A stretch of DNA of 57,814 nt from Bacteroidota bacterium (GCA_002748065.1 PDRJ01000034.1:1-57814); one strand, 5' to 3'. Positions 22,612 to 30,835 are shown, counted from the stretch's first letter. Made by a program: numbers and translations. Notes: generated by a model not told the origin, from the sequence alone.

Positions 22612-22640
22612 TTTGATTCTTGAAAAAATATGTATCTTTG
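22612..22640 (+). promoter_or_regulatory. Promoter of the DUF4290-murA operon
   Basis: TTTG (22612-22615), a 17-base spacer and a perfect TATCTTTG (22633-22640) followed by CACC. Transcription should begin near 22647. Confidence 0.75.
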
Positions 22641-22650
22641 CACCGCATTA

Positions 22651-22740
22651 ATGATTACCCGTCGCAAGGGGACCATAAGTTACTACCACAAACGGCGTAG
22701 GTCACTTGCGAGAATAGCCGAAAAATTTAAAGCAGTATAA
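22651..22740 (+). CDS. Possible 29-aa basic leader peptide upstream of DUF4290
   Basis: An open frame begins MITRRKGTISYYHKRRRSLA, continues with a further nine residues and stops at 22738-22740, 3 bases before the DUF4290 start. It has ten Lys/Arg and a single acidic residue. Its ATG lies only about 10 bases past the -10-like box, so it would be translated from a nearly leaderless mRNA. It may be a genuine small protein, a translated leader, or chance. I do not recognise it. Confidence 0.3.
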   Translation: MITRRKGTISYYHKRRRSLARIAEKFKAV

Positions 22741-22743
22741 ATC

Positions 22744-23379
22744 ATGGAATATAACACTACGCGGAATAGGCTCCTCATTCCTGAATATGGAAGAAACATT
22801 CAAAAAATGGTTGAGTATGCAATCCAAATTCCCGATAAAGATGAACGAACCCGTTTTGCCTTTCTCATTGTCAGTGTTATGGATCAGGTCAACCCGCAAG
22901 AAACCTCTGGGGAGGATCATCTGCACAAGTTGTGGGATCACCTTCATGTAATCGCCGATTTTAAATTGGAGGTGGACTCCCCCTATGAAAAACCGAGCAA
23001 AGAGACCCTGAACACCAAGCCGGAAAGAGTCCCCTACGCCAACCATGATATCCCTTACCGCCATTACGGTAAGAATATCTTACGGATTATTGAGATGGCC
23101 ACCACCCTGGAAGAGGGACCGGAGAAGGATGCCTTTATCAAGGTCATCGCCACGCAGTTGAAAAAGTCGTACTTGCAGTGGAACCGGGAATCGGTCAATG
23201 ATGAGCTCATTGCAGCGCAGCTCAAAGAGCTTTCCAAGGGCAAACTCACCCTCCCCGAAGGGGTAACCTTGCTCTCCACCAACGAAATCTTGTCGCAGCA
23301 GAAGAAGCAGCAAAAGACGCAACAGCGCAACAATGGGAAAGAGAGACAGCACAAATACAAAAGAAAAAACAGGCACTAA
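22744..23379 (+). CDS. DUF4290 family protein of unknown function
   Basis: 211-aa cytoplasmic protein with no signal peptide or membrane segment. The start MEYNTTRNRLLIPEYGRNIQ and the internal NHDIPYRHYGKNILRIIEMA match my recollection of the Bacteroidota-specific DUF4290 family. The last 30 residues are Gln/Lys-rich (QQKKQQKTQQRNN). Its stop overlaps the murA start in TAATG (23377-23381), so the two are translationally coupled, which suggests a link with peptidoglycan synthesis. Its molecular role is unknown. Confidence 0.85.
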   Translation: MEYNTTRNRLLIPEYGRNIQKMVEYAIQIPDKDERTRFAFLIVSVMDQVNPQETSGEDHLHKLWDHLHVIADFKLEVDSPYEKPSKETLNTKPERVPYANHDIPYRHYGKNILRIIEMATTLEEGPEKDAFIKVIATQLKKSYLQWNRESVNDELIAAQLKELSKGKLTLPEGVTLLSTNEILSQQKKQQKTQQRNNGKERQHKYKRKNRH

Positions 23380-24686
23380 TGGGCAGTTTTGTCATTGAAG
23401 GAGGCCACCAACTTCATGGTGAAGTTCTCCCCCAAGGAGCAAAAAACGAAGCACTTCAAGTACTCTGTGCGGTGCTCCTCACCGATCAACCCGTAGCCAT
23501 CCATAACCTCCCCGACATTCGCGATGTAAACAACCTAATCAGCCTTCTAAAGGAGATGGGGGTTCAAACCAGGCGCATAGGGACAAACAGCATGGAATTC
23601 TGTGCCAAGGAGGTCAATACGGAGTCGTTCTGTTCCGGTTCTTTCCGGCAAAAAGCGGAGAAGATCCGCGGCTCCATCATGTTGATAGCGCCCCTATTGG
23701 CGCGATTTCAACGGATTCACCTTATCAAACCCGGAGGGGATAAAATAGGGCGACGCAGGATCGACACCCATCTTCTAGCCCTGGAAAAACTGGGGGCCAC
23801 CTTCTCCTACGACGAGAAAGTCAAACTCCTTGCCATCGAGACCCAAGGATTAAAAGGGGCTTACATCCTCCTGGACGAAGCTTCAGTCACCGGAACCGCC
23901 AACGTCATTATGGCGGCGGTCATGGCCAAGGGGAATACAACCATCTTCAATGCAGCCTGCGAACCTTATGTGCTCCAGCTATGCAACATGTTGATACGGA
24001 TGGGGGCAAAGATCCAAGGCATTGGCTCCAATCTGTTGACCATTACCGGGGTCAGTTCCCTGGGGGGAACCTCACACATCCTTATGCCAGATATGATCGA
24101 AGTGGGAAGTTTCATCGGTCTTGCAGCAATGACCCGTTCAGCGATCACCATTAAGCATACCTCAATGGCATCACTGGGGCTTATTCCTGATGTATTCAGG
24201 CGGTTGGGCGTTTCCCTGGAACAACGGGGAGAGGACCTCCACATCCCAGCCAAGGAGGAGTACAAGATCGAACCCTTCCTGGATAAGTCGATAATGACCA
24301 TTGCCGATGCCCCCTGGCCGGGATTTAGCCCCGATCTCATCAGTATTGCGCTGGTTATGGCCACTCAAGCCAAAGGAAGCGTACTCATTCACCAAAAGAT
24401 GTTTGAAAGCCGCCTCTTTTTTGTGGATAAACTCATTGATATGGGGGCACAAATCATCCTTTGCGACCCACACCGGGCTACCGTAATTGGACTTAACCAC
24501 ACCCAACAACTGAAGGGCATTGAGATGACTTCACCCGATATTCGTGCGGGAGTGGCGCTGCTCATCGCCGCCCTATCGGCCAAGGGAACCAGTGTGATAC
24601 ACAATATCGAACAAATCGACCGCGGCTACCAACACATTGATCAGCGACTCCGCCACATGGGTGCCCAAATCACCAGAAGAACGTAA
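23379..24686 (+). CDS. murA: UDP-N-acetylglucosamine 1-carboxyvinyltransferase with Asp at the catalytic Cys position
   Basis: First committed step of peptidoglycan synthesis: transfers enolpyruvate from PEP to UDP-GlcNAc in the cytoplasm. 435 aa, made of two inside-out alpha/beta barrels. Conserved pieces are QGAKNEALQVL with the substrate Lys, the active-site loop PGGDKIGRRRIDTH, the VTGTANVIMAA region and the C-terminal DIRAGVALLIAAL. In the loop, the Cys that fosfomycin alkylates in E. coli (Cys115) is Asp121 here. Asp at this place keeps the enzyme active but insensitive to fosfomycin in other bacteria, and I recall it as common in Bacteroidota. Confidence 0.96.
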   Translation: MGSFVIEGGHQLHGEVLPQGAKNEALQVLCAVLLTDQPVAIHNLPDIRDVNNLISLLKEMGVQTRRIGTNSMEFCAKEVNTESFCSGSFRQKAEKIRGSIMLIAPLLARFQRIHLIKPGGDKIGRRRIDTHLLALEKLGATFSYDEKVKLLAIETQGLKGAYILLDEASVTGTANVIMAAVMAKGNTTIFNAACEPYVLQLCNMLIRMGAKIQGIGSNLLTITGVSSLGGTSHILMPDMIEVGSFIGLAAMTRSAITIKHTSMASLGLIPDVFRRLGVSLEQRGEDLHIPAKEEYKIEPFLDKSIMTIADAPWPGFSPDLISIALVMATQAKGSVLIHQKMFESRLFFVDKLIDMGAQIILCDPHRATVIGLNHTQQLKGIEMTSPDIRAGVALLIAALSAKGTSVIHNIEQIDRGYQHIDQRLRHMGAQITRRT

Positions 24687-24785
24687 ACAGGAAAAGAGAG
24701 TAAACAATTCCCTCTTTTAGATTGTTAAGAAGAGGGTGCGAAGACGTACCATGCTCTTATTTTCAACCTTAAAAACAAATCACCT

Positions 24786-25595
24786 ATGGACAAATTTTTA
24801 GAATGGCTTCAAACCGAAGGACTCGCATTGGGCGTAAAGATTGTATTGGCGCTAGTGGTACTTATCATTGGACTCTGGGTCATTAAGCTCATCATAAAAG
24901 CGACAAATAAACTCTTCGAGAAAAGAGGAACAGACCTTTCTCTTCGTCCCTTCCTTTTGGGAATGATCGGCATAACCCTAAAGGTCTTACTGATCATAAG
25001 TGTGGTCGGCATGGTGGGCATCAAAACCACTTCGTTTATTGCCATTCTCGGTGCAGCAGGTTTGGCTGTGGGGATGGCACTCTCCGGAACGCTGCAGAAC
25101 TTTGCCGGAGGCGTCATGATCCTAATCTTCAAACCCTTCAAGGTGGGCGATTACATCTCCGCACAAGGGTATGATGGTACAGTAAAAGAGATCCAAATTT
25201 TCAACACCATCATCTCTACCGTTGACAACAAAAGAGTCATTATCCCCAATGGAGGACTCTCCACAGGTGCGGTAATCAACTTTAATCACGAAGAGAGACG
25301 TCGTGTGGACTTCACCTTTGGCATTGGTTATAGCGATGATATTGACAAGGCACGGAAAATCATCCTTGACGTGGCTTCGAAACATGGAAAGGTTCTCACA
25401 GACCCCGAACCATTCGTAATGGTCTCAGAGTTGGCCGACAGCAGTGTTAACTTTGCGGTTCGCCTCTGGGTAAATACACCCGACTATTGGAGTGTCTTCT
25501 TCTACATGAATGAAAATGTTAAAAAAGAGTTTGATAAAAATGGGGTTTCCATCCCATTCCCTCAAACAGATGTACATGTTTACAATCAACAGTAA
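24786..25595 (+). CDS. mscS: Small-conductance mechanosensitive channel (MscS family)
   Basis: Inner-membrane channel that opens under tension to release solutes during hypo-osmotic shock, 269 aa. Two hydrophobic segments (about residues 15-37 and 58-80) precede the pore helix GAAGLAVGMALSGTLQNFAG with its Gly/Ala packing pattern. Then comes KPFKVGDYISAQGYDGTVKE, the start of the beta domain, and a C-terminal alpha/beta vestibule. It is followed after 3 bases by the DUF3078 gene. The 99-base gap before it holds a CCCTCTT / AAGAGGG inverted repeat without a T-run. Confidence 0.93.
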   Translation: MDKFLEWLQTEGLALGVKIVLALVVLIIGLWVIKLIIKATNKLFEKRGTDLSLRPFLLGMIGITLKVLLIISVVGMVGIKTTSFIAILGAAGLAVGMALSGTLQNFAGGVMILIFKPFKVGDYISAQGYDGTVKEIQIFNTIISTVDNKRVIIPNGGLSTGAVINFNHEERRRVDFTFGIGYSDDIDKARKIILDVASKHGKVLTDPEPFVMVSELADSSVNFAVRLWVNTPDYWSVFFYMNENVKKEFDKNGVSIPFPQTDVHVYNQQ

Positions 25596-25598
25596 TCT

Positions 25599-26477
25599 AT
25601 GAAAAAAATCGTGTTTATCGTCGCACTGATTATTGCGACAGGAGTTACGGCCCTTTCACAAGAAAAGACAGAACAAGGGGCCTGGACAAGAACATCAGAA
25701 GTTTCTTTTACCTTTTCTCAGGTCTCCCTAACCAACTGGGCAGCCGGTGGAGAGGGTTCCATCGCGCTGAACGGCATGGGAAACTTCTCCCTCACCTACA
25801 AAGAGGGGAAAAATGAGTGGCAAAACAAACTGGAATTGGCCTACGGCTTGGTGAAAGTAGGTGAAGGCGTCATGAAAAAAAGTGATGATAAGATCTACTT
25901 TGAATCCAAGTATGGGCGCAGAGCCACCGAAAAACTGGACTGGACTGCCATGTTCTCCTTCCGAAGTCAATTTGTGAAAGGATTTGAGTACCCTGAAAAT
26001 GCAGATAAGGTACTACTATCTAACCTCTTAGCTCCGGCTTATATCAATCTTAGCGTGGGTATTAACTGGAAGCCGGTGAGTTATTTCTCCGCTTTCTTTA
26101 GCCCTGCAAGTCCTAAGTTTACCATTGTTAACGACCAAGTCCTTTCTGATAGAGGATCCTTTGGCGTAACCCCAGGGGAAAAAACCCGGTTTGAGTTTGG
26201 AGGGTTGGCGAAGTTCAACTTCAAAAAGGACATCCTAAAAAATGTGAATCTTGCCTCAAACCTTGAGCTGTACTCCAACTATCTAGAATCCCCCCAAAAC
26301 ATTGATATTCGTTGGGATGTGGTAGTGTTTATGAAGATTAACAGCTTCCTCACAGCCAATGTCACCACCAACCTTCTTTACGATGATGACATCATGATCA
26401 CCGATGCAGAAGGAAAGGTAGGGCCTCGGGTTCAATTGAAAGAGATCCTGGGAGTGGGTTTAACATTTAAATTTTAG
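25599..26477 (+). CDS. DUF3078 outer-membrane-type protein
   Basis: 292 aa with a signal peptide (KKIVFIVALIIATGVTALSQ). The mature start carries WTRTSEVSFTFSQVSLTNWA and AAGGEGSIALNG, which I recognise as the DUF3078 family of Bacteroidota. The rest alternates polar and hydrophobic residues and ends in an aromatic strand (LKEILGVGLTFKF), consistent with a small beta-barrel in the outer membrane. It begins 3 bases after mscS and ends at a strong terminator. The pairing with an osmotic channel is suggestive only; function is unknown. Confidence 0.8.
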   Translation: MKKIVFIVALIIATGVTALSQEKTEQGAWTRTSEVSFTFSQVSLTNWAAGGEGSIALNGMGNFSLTYKEGKNEWQNKLELAYGLVKVGEGVMKKSDDKIYFESKYGRRATEKLDWTAMFSFRSQFVKGFEYPENADKVLLSNLLAPAYINLSVGINWKPVSYFSAFFSPASPKFTIVNDQVLSDRGSFGVTPGEKTRFEFGGLAKFNFKKDILKNVNLASNLELYSNYLESPQNIDIRWDVVVFMKINSFLTANVTTNLLYDDDIMITDAEGKVGPRVQLKEILGVGLTFKF

Positions 26478-26501
26478 GGATACGCCCCTCCACGTTAGCT
26501 A

Positions 26502-26543
26502 AAAAAATCCCTGCATCATCTCTTTGTGATGCAGGGATTTTTT
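26502..26543. terminator. Bidirectional intrinsic terminator between DUF3078 and DUF4293 genes
   Basis: TCCCTGCATCA (26508-26518) pairs perfectly with 26527-26537, with six A before and six T after, so it works for both converging transcripts. Confidence 0.88.
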
Positions 26544-26579
26544 AATTTTTAGCATAGGATAATGCTCCGGAAAATGCTG

Positions 26580-27053
26580 TCAACGAATTCGATCCATGGA
26601 ACGTATGAGTTTTTCATCTTTTAAAATAAACCGCTGTGCCAACACCAAAAAGATAAGAGCAACCACCGGGGCAAACATTCCCTTAGCCGACACGTAATTC
26701 GCGCTAAGATCCACCGTTTTCTCGATCATGGGAATGTAATAAAAGAAAATCAGCACCAAAAAAGCCAATGCCAAACCCAAAACCACTCGCACCAGACGTA
26801 ACTGAAAACGGCGTTTTTTGTAAAGGAAGATGGCCAAGAATGGGAGCAATGTCAACACTACCACAAAAAGAAGAATGGGTAACGTAAAGTTGGCGGAAAA
26901 AGGAGAAACCGCATCGGGAGAGAGATCCCCAAAAGAGTAAATCGTTAACCGATAGGAGATATCTCCCCAGAAATCAGCAACCGGCAAGAAGAAAAGTGGT
27001 GCAACAAAAAGTGAGGCAAGCAAGAGAAATACACTCTGGATTCTTTGTATCAT
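26580..27053 (-). CDS. DUF4293 family four-helix membrane protein
   Basis: 157 aa with start at ATG 27051-27053 (MIQRIQSVFLLLASLFV). The frame continues to 27080, but that codon overlaps the predicted promoter, so the later Met is preferred. Four hydrophobic segments are visible at about residues 6-24, 56-78, 88-110 and 120-140, with a basic loop YKKRRFQLRLVR. The MIQRIQ-plus-four-helices pattern is that of DUF4293, a Bacteroidota family of unknown function. Confidence 0.78.
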   Translation of the reverse strand: MIQRIQSVFLLLASLFVAPLFFLPVADFWGDISYRLTIYSFGDLSPDAVSPFSANFTLPILLFVVVLTLLPFLAIFLYKKRRFQLRLVRVVLGLALAFLVLIFFYYIPMIEKTVDLSANYVSAKGMFAPVVALIFLVLAQRFILKDEKLIRSMDRIR

Positions 27054-27069
27054 AACACTATTTTTTCGG

Positions 27070-27077
27070 CAAAGATA
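27070..27077 (-). promoter_or_regulatory. -7 box of the DUF4293 promoter, abutting repeat copy 1
   Basis: Minus-strand TATCTTTG is a perfect -7 element 17 bases before the DUF4293 start. The position expected for the -33 element falls inside the adjoining repeat (27080-27310), where only a weak TTTT is seen. Confidence 0.55.
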
Positions 27078-27079
27078 CA

Positions 27080-27310
27080 TAGAGTTCGTCTATAAAACCC
27101 GACTTTTTTCGCTGTACTTCTCTTCAACAATAGGGAAAAACGAAAGAGAAAGTAAGCTCGCCTACATTTTGCTGGGATGCAGCCTGTTTTGTGCAAAAGG
27201 GTTATTTACCCCAGTAAACTCACCTATTTCAGCCCTTGCAAGCCTCGAAATCGAACTTTCTATACAGACATGCTGTTCATCAAAAAAAACAATGCTATAG
27301 ACGAACGCTA
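27080..27310. repeat. Dispersed intergenic repeat, copy 1 (with 15-bp inverted ends)
   Basis: A 231-bp element with ends TAGAGTTCGTCTATA (27080-27094) and TATAGACGAACGCTA (27296-27310), inverted with one mismatch. Its body matches the copies at 35741-35896, 45468-45657 and 56936-57059, for example CTATTTCAGCCCTTGCAAGC at 27218-27237. It carries an internal segment of about 55 bp shared only with copy 3. No coding frame is convincing. Confidence 0.75.
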
Positions 27311-27412
27311 CACAGTCTCTGCAAAAAGTTAAAAAAAAACCTATTTCCTTACGACCACAATGTAAGAATTGTCCTTTTTTAATAGAAAACACCCACTTTT
27401 TATACCCCAATA

Positions 27413-27444
27413 TTTGTATATTTCAAAAAAAAACAAGTCCTTTG
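27413..27444 (+). promoter_or_regulatory. Probable rho promoter
   Basis: TTTG (27413-27416), a 20-base spacer and GTCCTTTG (27437-27444) followed by CACC. The first two bases of the -7 box differ from the TA consensus. Confidence 0.5.
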
Positions 27445-27454
27445 CACCTGTAAC

Positions 27455-27485
27455 AGACACATAGCCATCTCTATGGTGTCTTTTT
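27455..27485 (+). terminator. Terminator-like hairpin in the rho leader (possible attenuator)
   Basis: AGACACATAG (27455-27464) pairs with CTAT and GTGTCT (27471-27481) around one bulged G, and five T end at 27485. It sits just after the predicted transcription start and about 115 bases before rho. Rho genes elsewhere are autoregulated in the leader, so an attenuation role is plausible. Confidence 0.45.
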
Positions 27486-27599
27486 CTGAAAAAAGATCAA
27501 TCAAATTCAAGTTTTGTAGTTACGTTCCGGTAACAGAGATTCATTATCCATACCAATAAACAATAGAGAGACCGCAAACTTGCAACAATCAATATCATT

Positions 27600-29485
27600 A
27601 TGTACGATATTTTAGAACTGAATAGCAAACTCGTATCTGAGCTAAAAGTAATTGCTAAAGAGCTTGAGATGAAAGGGATTGAAGGCCTAAAAAAGCAGGA
27701 ACTTATTTATAAAATCCTGGATCATCAGGCTCTTAACCCTCATCTTGTAAAACCACAGGAAAAAGAAGCTCCTAAAAGAAAAAAGACTGCAGAAAAAACG
27801 ACTTCTAACGACAAAAAAGAAGAGGTGGTAGAGGAGAAACCTCGCAAAAGAGGGAGACCTCGGAAAACAGAGACTACCTCAGCCAAACAAGCAGAAGAGA
27901 AGGTAGCAAAAGAGAAAAATACAGCCGCCCCCAAAGAGAAAAAAGAGGAGAAGGAGAAAGAGACACGTACCCGAAAACCGAGAAAGCGACTCTCTGACCC
28001 CATTGCTTCTTCCCGCCCCAAAGAGATCGAATCAAACACCAAGGAAAAGGGCTACGACAAGAAGAGCGATAATCTGCCCCAGAGCACTCCCGAAAAGAAG
28101 ACAAAATCCCTTGAAAACAAGGACGAAAAGAGTAAAGAGAAGGAGCAGCACGAAAAAAGTCCAAAACAGGAGCGCACTCACCCTCGTAAAGAGGGACAAG
28201 AACGGGAAAAGCATCCGCGTGAAGAGAAGAAAAAGGAGACTCACCGCGAAGAGCGAGAAACTCGTAAAGAGAAAAAAGAGCAGTCCCAAAATACCCCCCC
28301 CCCCAAGAACAGAACAGCAAAAAAGAGAAGCAAGAAGAGCAGAAACAAGAGAATTTCTCTTTCGACTTCGACTCCATTGTACTCAGTGAAGGGGTTTTGG
28401 AAATCATGCCCGACGGCTACGGCTTCCTTCGTTCAAGCGACTATAACTACCTCAACTCTCCCGACGATATCTATGTATCACAGTCACAGATCAAGCTTTT
28501 TGGACTGAAAACGGGAGATACCGTAAAAGGAAGCATCCGTCCCCCCAAAGAGGGAGAGAAGTACTTTCCTCTAATCAAAGTGGAGCAAATTAATGGCAAA
28601 ACACCGGATGAGGTTCGTGACAGAATCCCCTTTGACTTTCTCACGCCCCTCTTCCCGGAAGAGAAGTTCAAACTGGCCGGCCATCCTCAGGCAACCATGA
28701 GTTCGCGGGTCATGGACCTATTTACCCCCATTGGAAAGGGACAGCGTGGATTAATTGTAGCCCAGCCTAAAACCGGTAAAACCATGCTCCTGAAGGAGAT
28801 TGCCAATGCCATCGCCCATAACCATCCGGAAGCATACCTGATTATCCTCCTTATCGACGAGCGTCCTGAAGAGGTTACCGACATGTCGAGAAATGTAAAA
28901 GCTGAAGTGATCTCCTCCACCTTCGACGAACCGGCAGATCGCCACGTAAAGATTGCCAACATTGTACTGGAGAAGGCCAAGCGAATGGTAGAGTGTGGCC
29001 ATGATGTGGTCATCCTTCTAGACTCCATCACCCGGCTGGCACGAGCCTACAACACGGTATCTCCCGCATCGGGCAAGGTGCTCTCCGGTGGTGTAGAGGC
29101 CAACGCCCTGCAAAAACCCAAGCGTTTCTTCGGTGCGGCCCGGAACATTGAGCACGGTGGATCGCTCACCATCCTTGCCACAGCACTTACGGAGACCGGC
29201 TCCAAAATGGACGACGTCATCTTCGAAGAGTTTAAAGGTACCGGCAACATGGAGTTGCAACTGGATCGTAAGCTCTCCAACAAACGTATCTACCCTGCGG
29301 TAGATCTGGTGGCCTCCTCCACACGACGCGATGACCTCTTGGTCAACAAAGAGACCCTACAACGCATATGGATCCTCCGAAACCACTTGGCAGATATGAC
29401 CTCCTTAGAGGCCATGGAGTTCATCAAAGACAAGATGAAATTCACAGCCAACAACGAAGAGTTTTTGATCTCTATGAATGGATAA
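27600..29485 (+). CDS. rho: Transcription termination factor Rho, interrupted by an apparent frameshift at a C11 tract
   Basis: Hexameric RNA helicase that ends transcription. Residues 1-45 ([20 protein letters not shown]) are the Rho N-terminal SAP-like domain. About 190 very charged Lys/Glu/Arg-rich residues follow, the long linker usual in Bacteroidota. The first frame then leaves the family at the C-run 28294-28304 and stops at 28508. From there a second frame carries the rest: [20 protein letters not shown], the cold-shock RNA-binding domain, Walker A PKTGKT, Walker [17 protein letters not shown] and the R-loop [18 protein letters not shown]. Twelve or nine C would join the frames into one protein of about 628 aa. 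A homopolymer sequencing error is the first suspect. The 3' end overlaps the convergent mpl-like gene by 14 bases. Confidence 0.9.
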
Positions 29486-30815
29486 GCGAGGTTTCAACCC
29501 CGCCAAAGTTCCCTGAACTCATTAGAAGAAGCACGCTTTTGCCGTGCTTTTTCTCTTTTATAAAGGGAGCGATGGCCGCCATATCCTCCACCACGGCAAC
29601 CCCATCCCCAAAGGCTGCTTTTACCTGATCCGGCGAAAGCGGCGCCAGCCGTTTCTGCTGGATTACACGGGGACTATAGCAGACCAATGCCACATCGGCC
29701 GGAGCCATGGTATCCTTATAAAAAGGGAGAAAATCAGCACTCAAGCTGCTAAAGGTATGCAATTCGAAGATGGCTATCAACTGGCGATCCGGGTACTGCT
29801 CCCGTAGGGCCGCCACGGAGGCTCGCACCTTTGAGGGAGCATGGGCAAAGTCACGAAAAACCACGGTTTCCTTCTCTTCACGCACCCTCTCCAACCTTCT
29901 GGAGGCTCCGGAAAAAGAGGCCATATACCCATAAAATGCTTGACGAGACACCCCCAATTGCATGGCTATCAAGGCGGCCCCATTCATATTCAGCATATTA
30001 TGTTTTCCAAAGACCTGCACAGGAAAGACCTTCCCCCGATAATGTACCTGGGTATGATTCCCATCGACCACATAGTCAGGCGCACCATACGGGATCTTCG
30101 TCACCGGAGAGTGATCCTGATCGACCACCTCCTTAACCACCGCATCATCGGCACAATAGAGTAAGGTTCCACGGGGTTCGATGGTAGTGATAAAGGTGGA
30201 AAACTGGGCTTTGTAGTGCTCCCAGGAAGGAAAAACATTTTTATGGTCCCACTCAATTCCCGAGATCAAGGCAATATGGGGTTTGTAGAGATGAAATTTG
30301 GGCCGGCGGTCCAGGGGCGAAGTAAGGTACTCATCCCCCTCTATCACCACCACACGAGCCTCTTCCGTGAGCTTCACCATCAGGTCAAACCCCTCCAACT
30401 GTGCCCCCACAAGGTAGTCACAATCCAGCCCCGAGGCCTTCAACGCGTGAATCACCATGGCGGTAATAGTGGTCTTGCCATGGCTCCCCCCGATAACCAC
30501 ACGTATCTTCTCTTTCGTTTGGCGATACACGAACTCCGGGAAAGAGTATATCTTCACCCCAAGGGCTTTGGCTTTGATGAGCTCCGGATTATCCTCCCGG
30601 GCATGCATCCCCAGGATCACCGCATCGAGATCGGGAGTAATCCGCTCCGGATGCCAACCAAACGATGGGGGCAAAAGGCCGTGCTGTAACAAACGAGAGC
30701 GGGAGGGGTCAACGATCTCATCGTCGGAACCGGTAATATGATATCCCTTGTTTTTCAGGGCGATGGCCAGGTTATGCATAACAGCACCACCGATGGCAAT
30801 AAAATGAATCTGCAT
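29472..30815 (-). CDS. mpl: Mur ligase family protein, probable muropeptide ligase Mpl
   Basis: Cytoplasmic ATP-dependent ligase predicted to attach recycled tripeptide to UDP-N-acetylmuramate. 447 aa from ATG 30813-30815 ([20 protein letters not shown]). It has the Rossmann-like N-domain, the ATP loop [13 protein letters not shown] near residue 107, [31 protein letters not shown] and the C-domain [24 protein letters not shown] in place of the MurC GGIGMSG pattern, and DEYLT in place of the MurC Glu-Ser motif, point to Mpl. MurC is the alternative. The 3' end overlaps rho by 14 bases. Confidence 0.8.
   Translation of the reverse strand: MQIHFIAIGGAVMHNLAIALKNKGYHITGSDDEIVDPSRSRLLQHGLLPPSFGWHPERITPDLDAVILGMHAREDNPELIKAKALGVKIYSFPEFVYRQTKEKIRVVIGGSHGKTTITAMVIHALKASGLDCDYLVGAQLEGFDLMVKLTEEARVVVIEGDEYLTSPLDRRPKFHLYKPHIALISGIEWDHKNVFPSWEHYKAQFSTFITTIEPRGTLLYCADDAVVKEVVDQDHSPVTKIPYGAPDYVVDGNHTQVHYRGKVFPVQVFGKHNMLNMNGAALIAMQLGVSRQAFYGYMASFSGASRRLERVREEKETVVFRDFAHAPSKVRASVAALREQYPDRQLIAIFELHTFSSLSADFLPFYKDTMAPADVALVCYSPRVIQQKRLAPLSPDQVKAAFGDGVAVVEDMAAIAPFIKEKKHGKSVLLLMSSGNFGGVETSLIHS
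29529..29555 (+). terminator. Intrinsic terminator of rho inside the mpl coding region
   Basis: AAGCACG (29529-29535) pairs with CGTGCTT (29543-29549) over a 7-base loop, then a T-rich run follows. It lies 44 bases past the rho stop, within the 3' coding part of the opposing gene. Confidence 0.6.
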
Positions 30816-30835
30816 GATAGGTCGTTTCTTTTGAA

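Larger units (their letters stand above)
27311..27599 (+). promoter_or_regulatory. rho upstream region and leader
   Basis: Gene-free stretch between repeat copy 1 and rho. Positions 27311-27410 are AT-rich with nothing recognisable. Then come the promoter (27413-27444) and a leader of about 150 nt with a terminator-like hairpin (27455-27485). Further on, GTTAC (27521-27525) can pair with either of two GTAAC copies (at 27450 and near 27532), so alternative folds are possible. Confidence 0.4.

Noticed and set aside
24700..24735. Inverted repeat CCCTCTT / AAGAGGG between murA and mscS as a terminator
   Set aside because: No T-run follows on either strand, so it is only noted with mscS.
27162..27410. 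82-codon minus-strand frame over repeat copy 1
   Set aside because: It spans the repeat and AT-rich spacer and is not preserved in the other copies.
27740..28407. Minus-strand open frames within the rho linker
   Set aside because: They are mirror frames of Lys/Glu-rich codons with Phe/Ser-rich low complexity and no start context.
28305..28508. Separate C-terminal end of the first rho frame as a real protein end
   Set aside because: The sequence after the C-run is the rho coding region read out of frame; no family resemblance.
29472..30815. MurC assignment for the Mur ligase gene
   Set aside because: The N-terminal GGAVMHNLA and the GDEYLT motif fit Mpl better, though MurC is not fully excluded.
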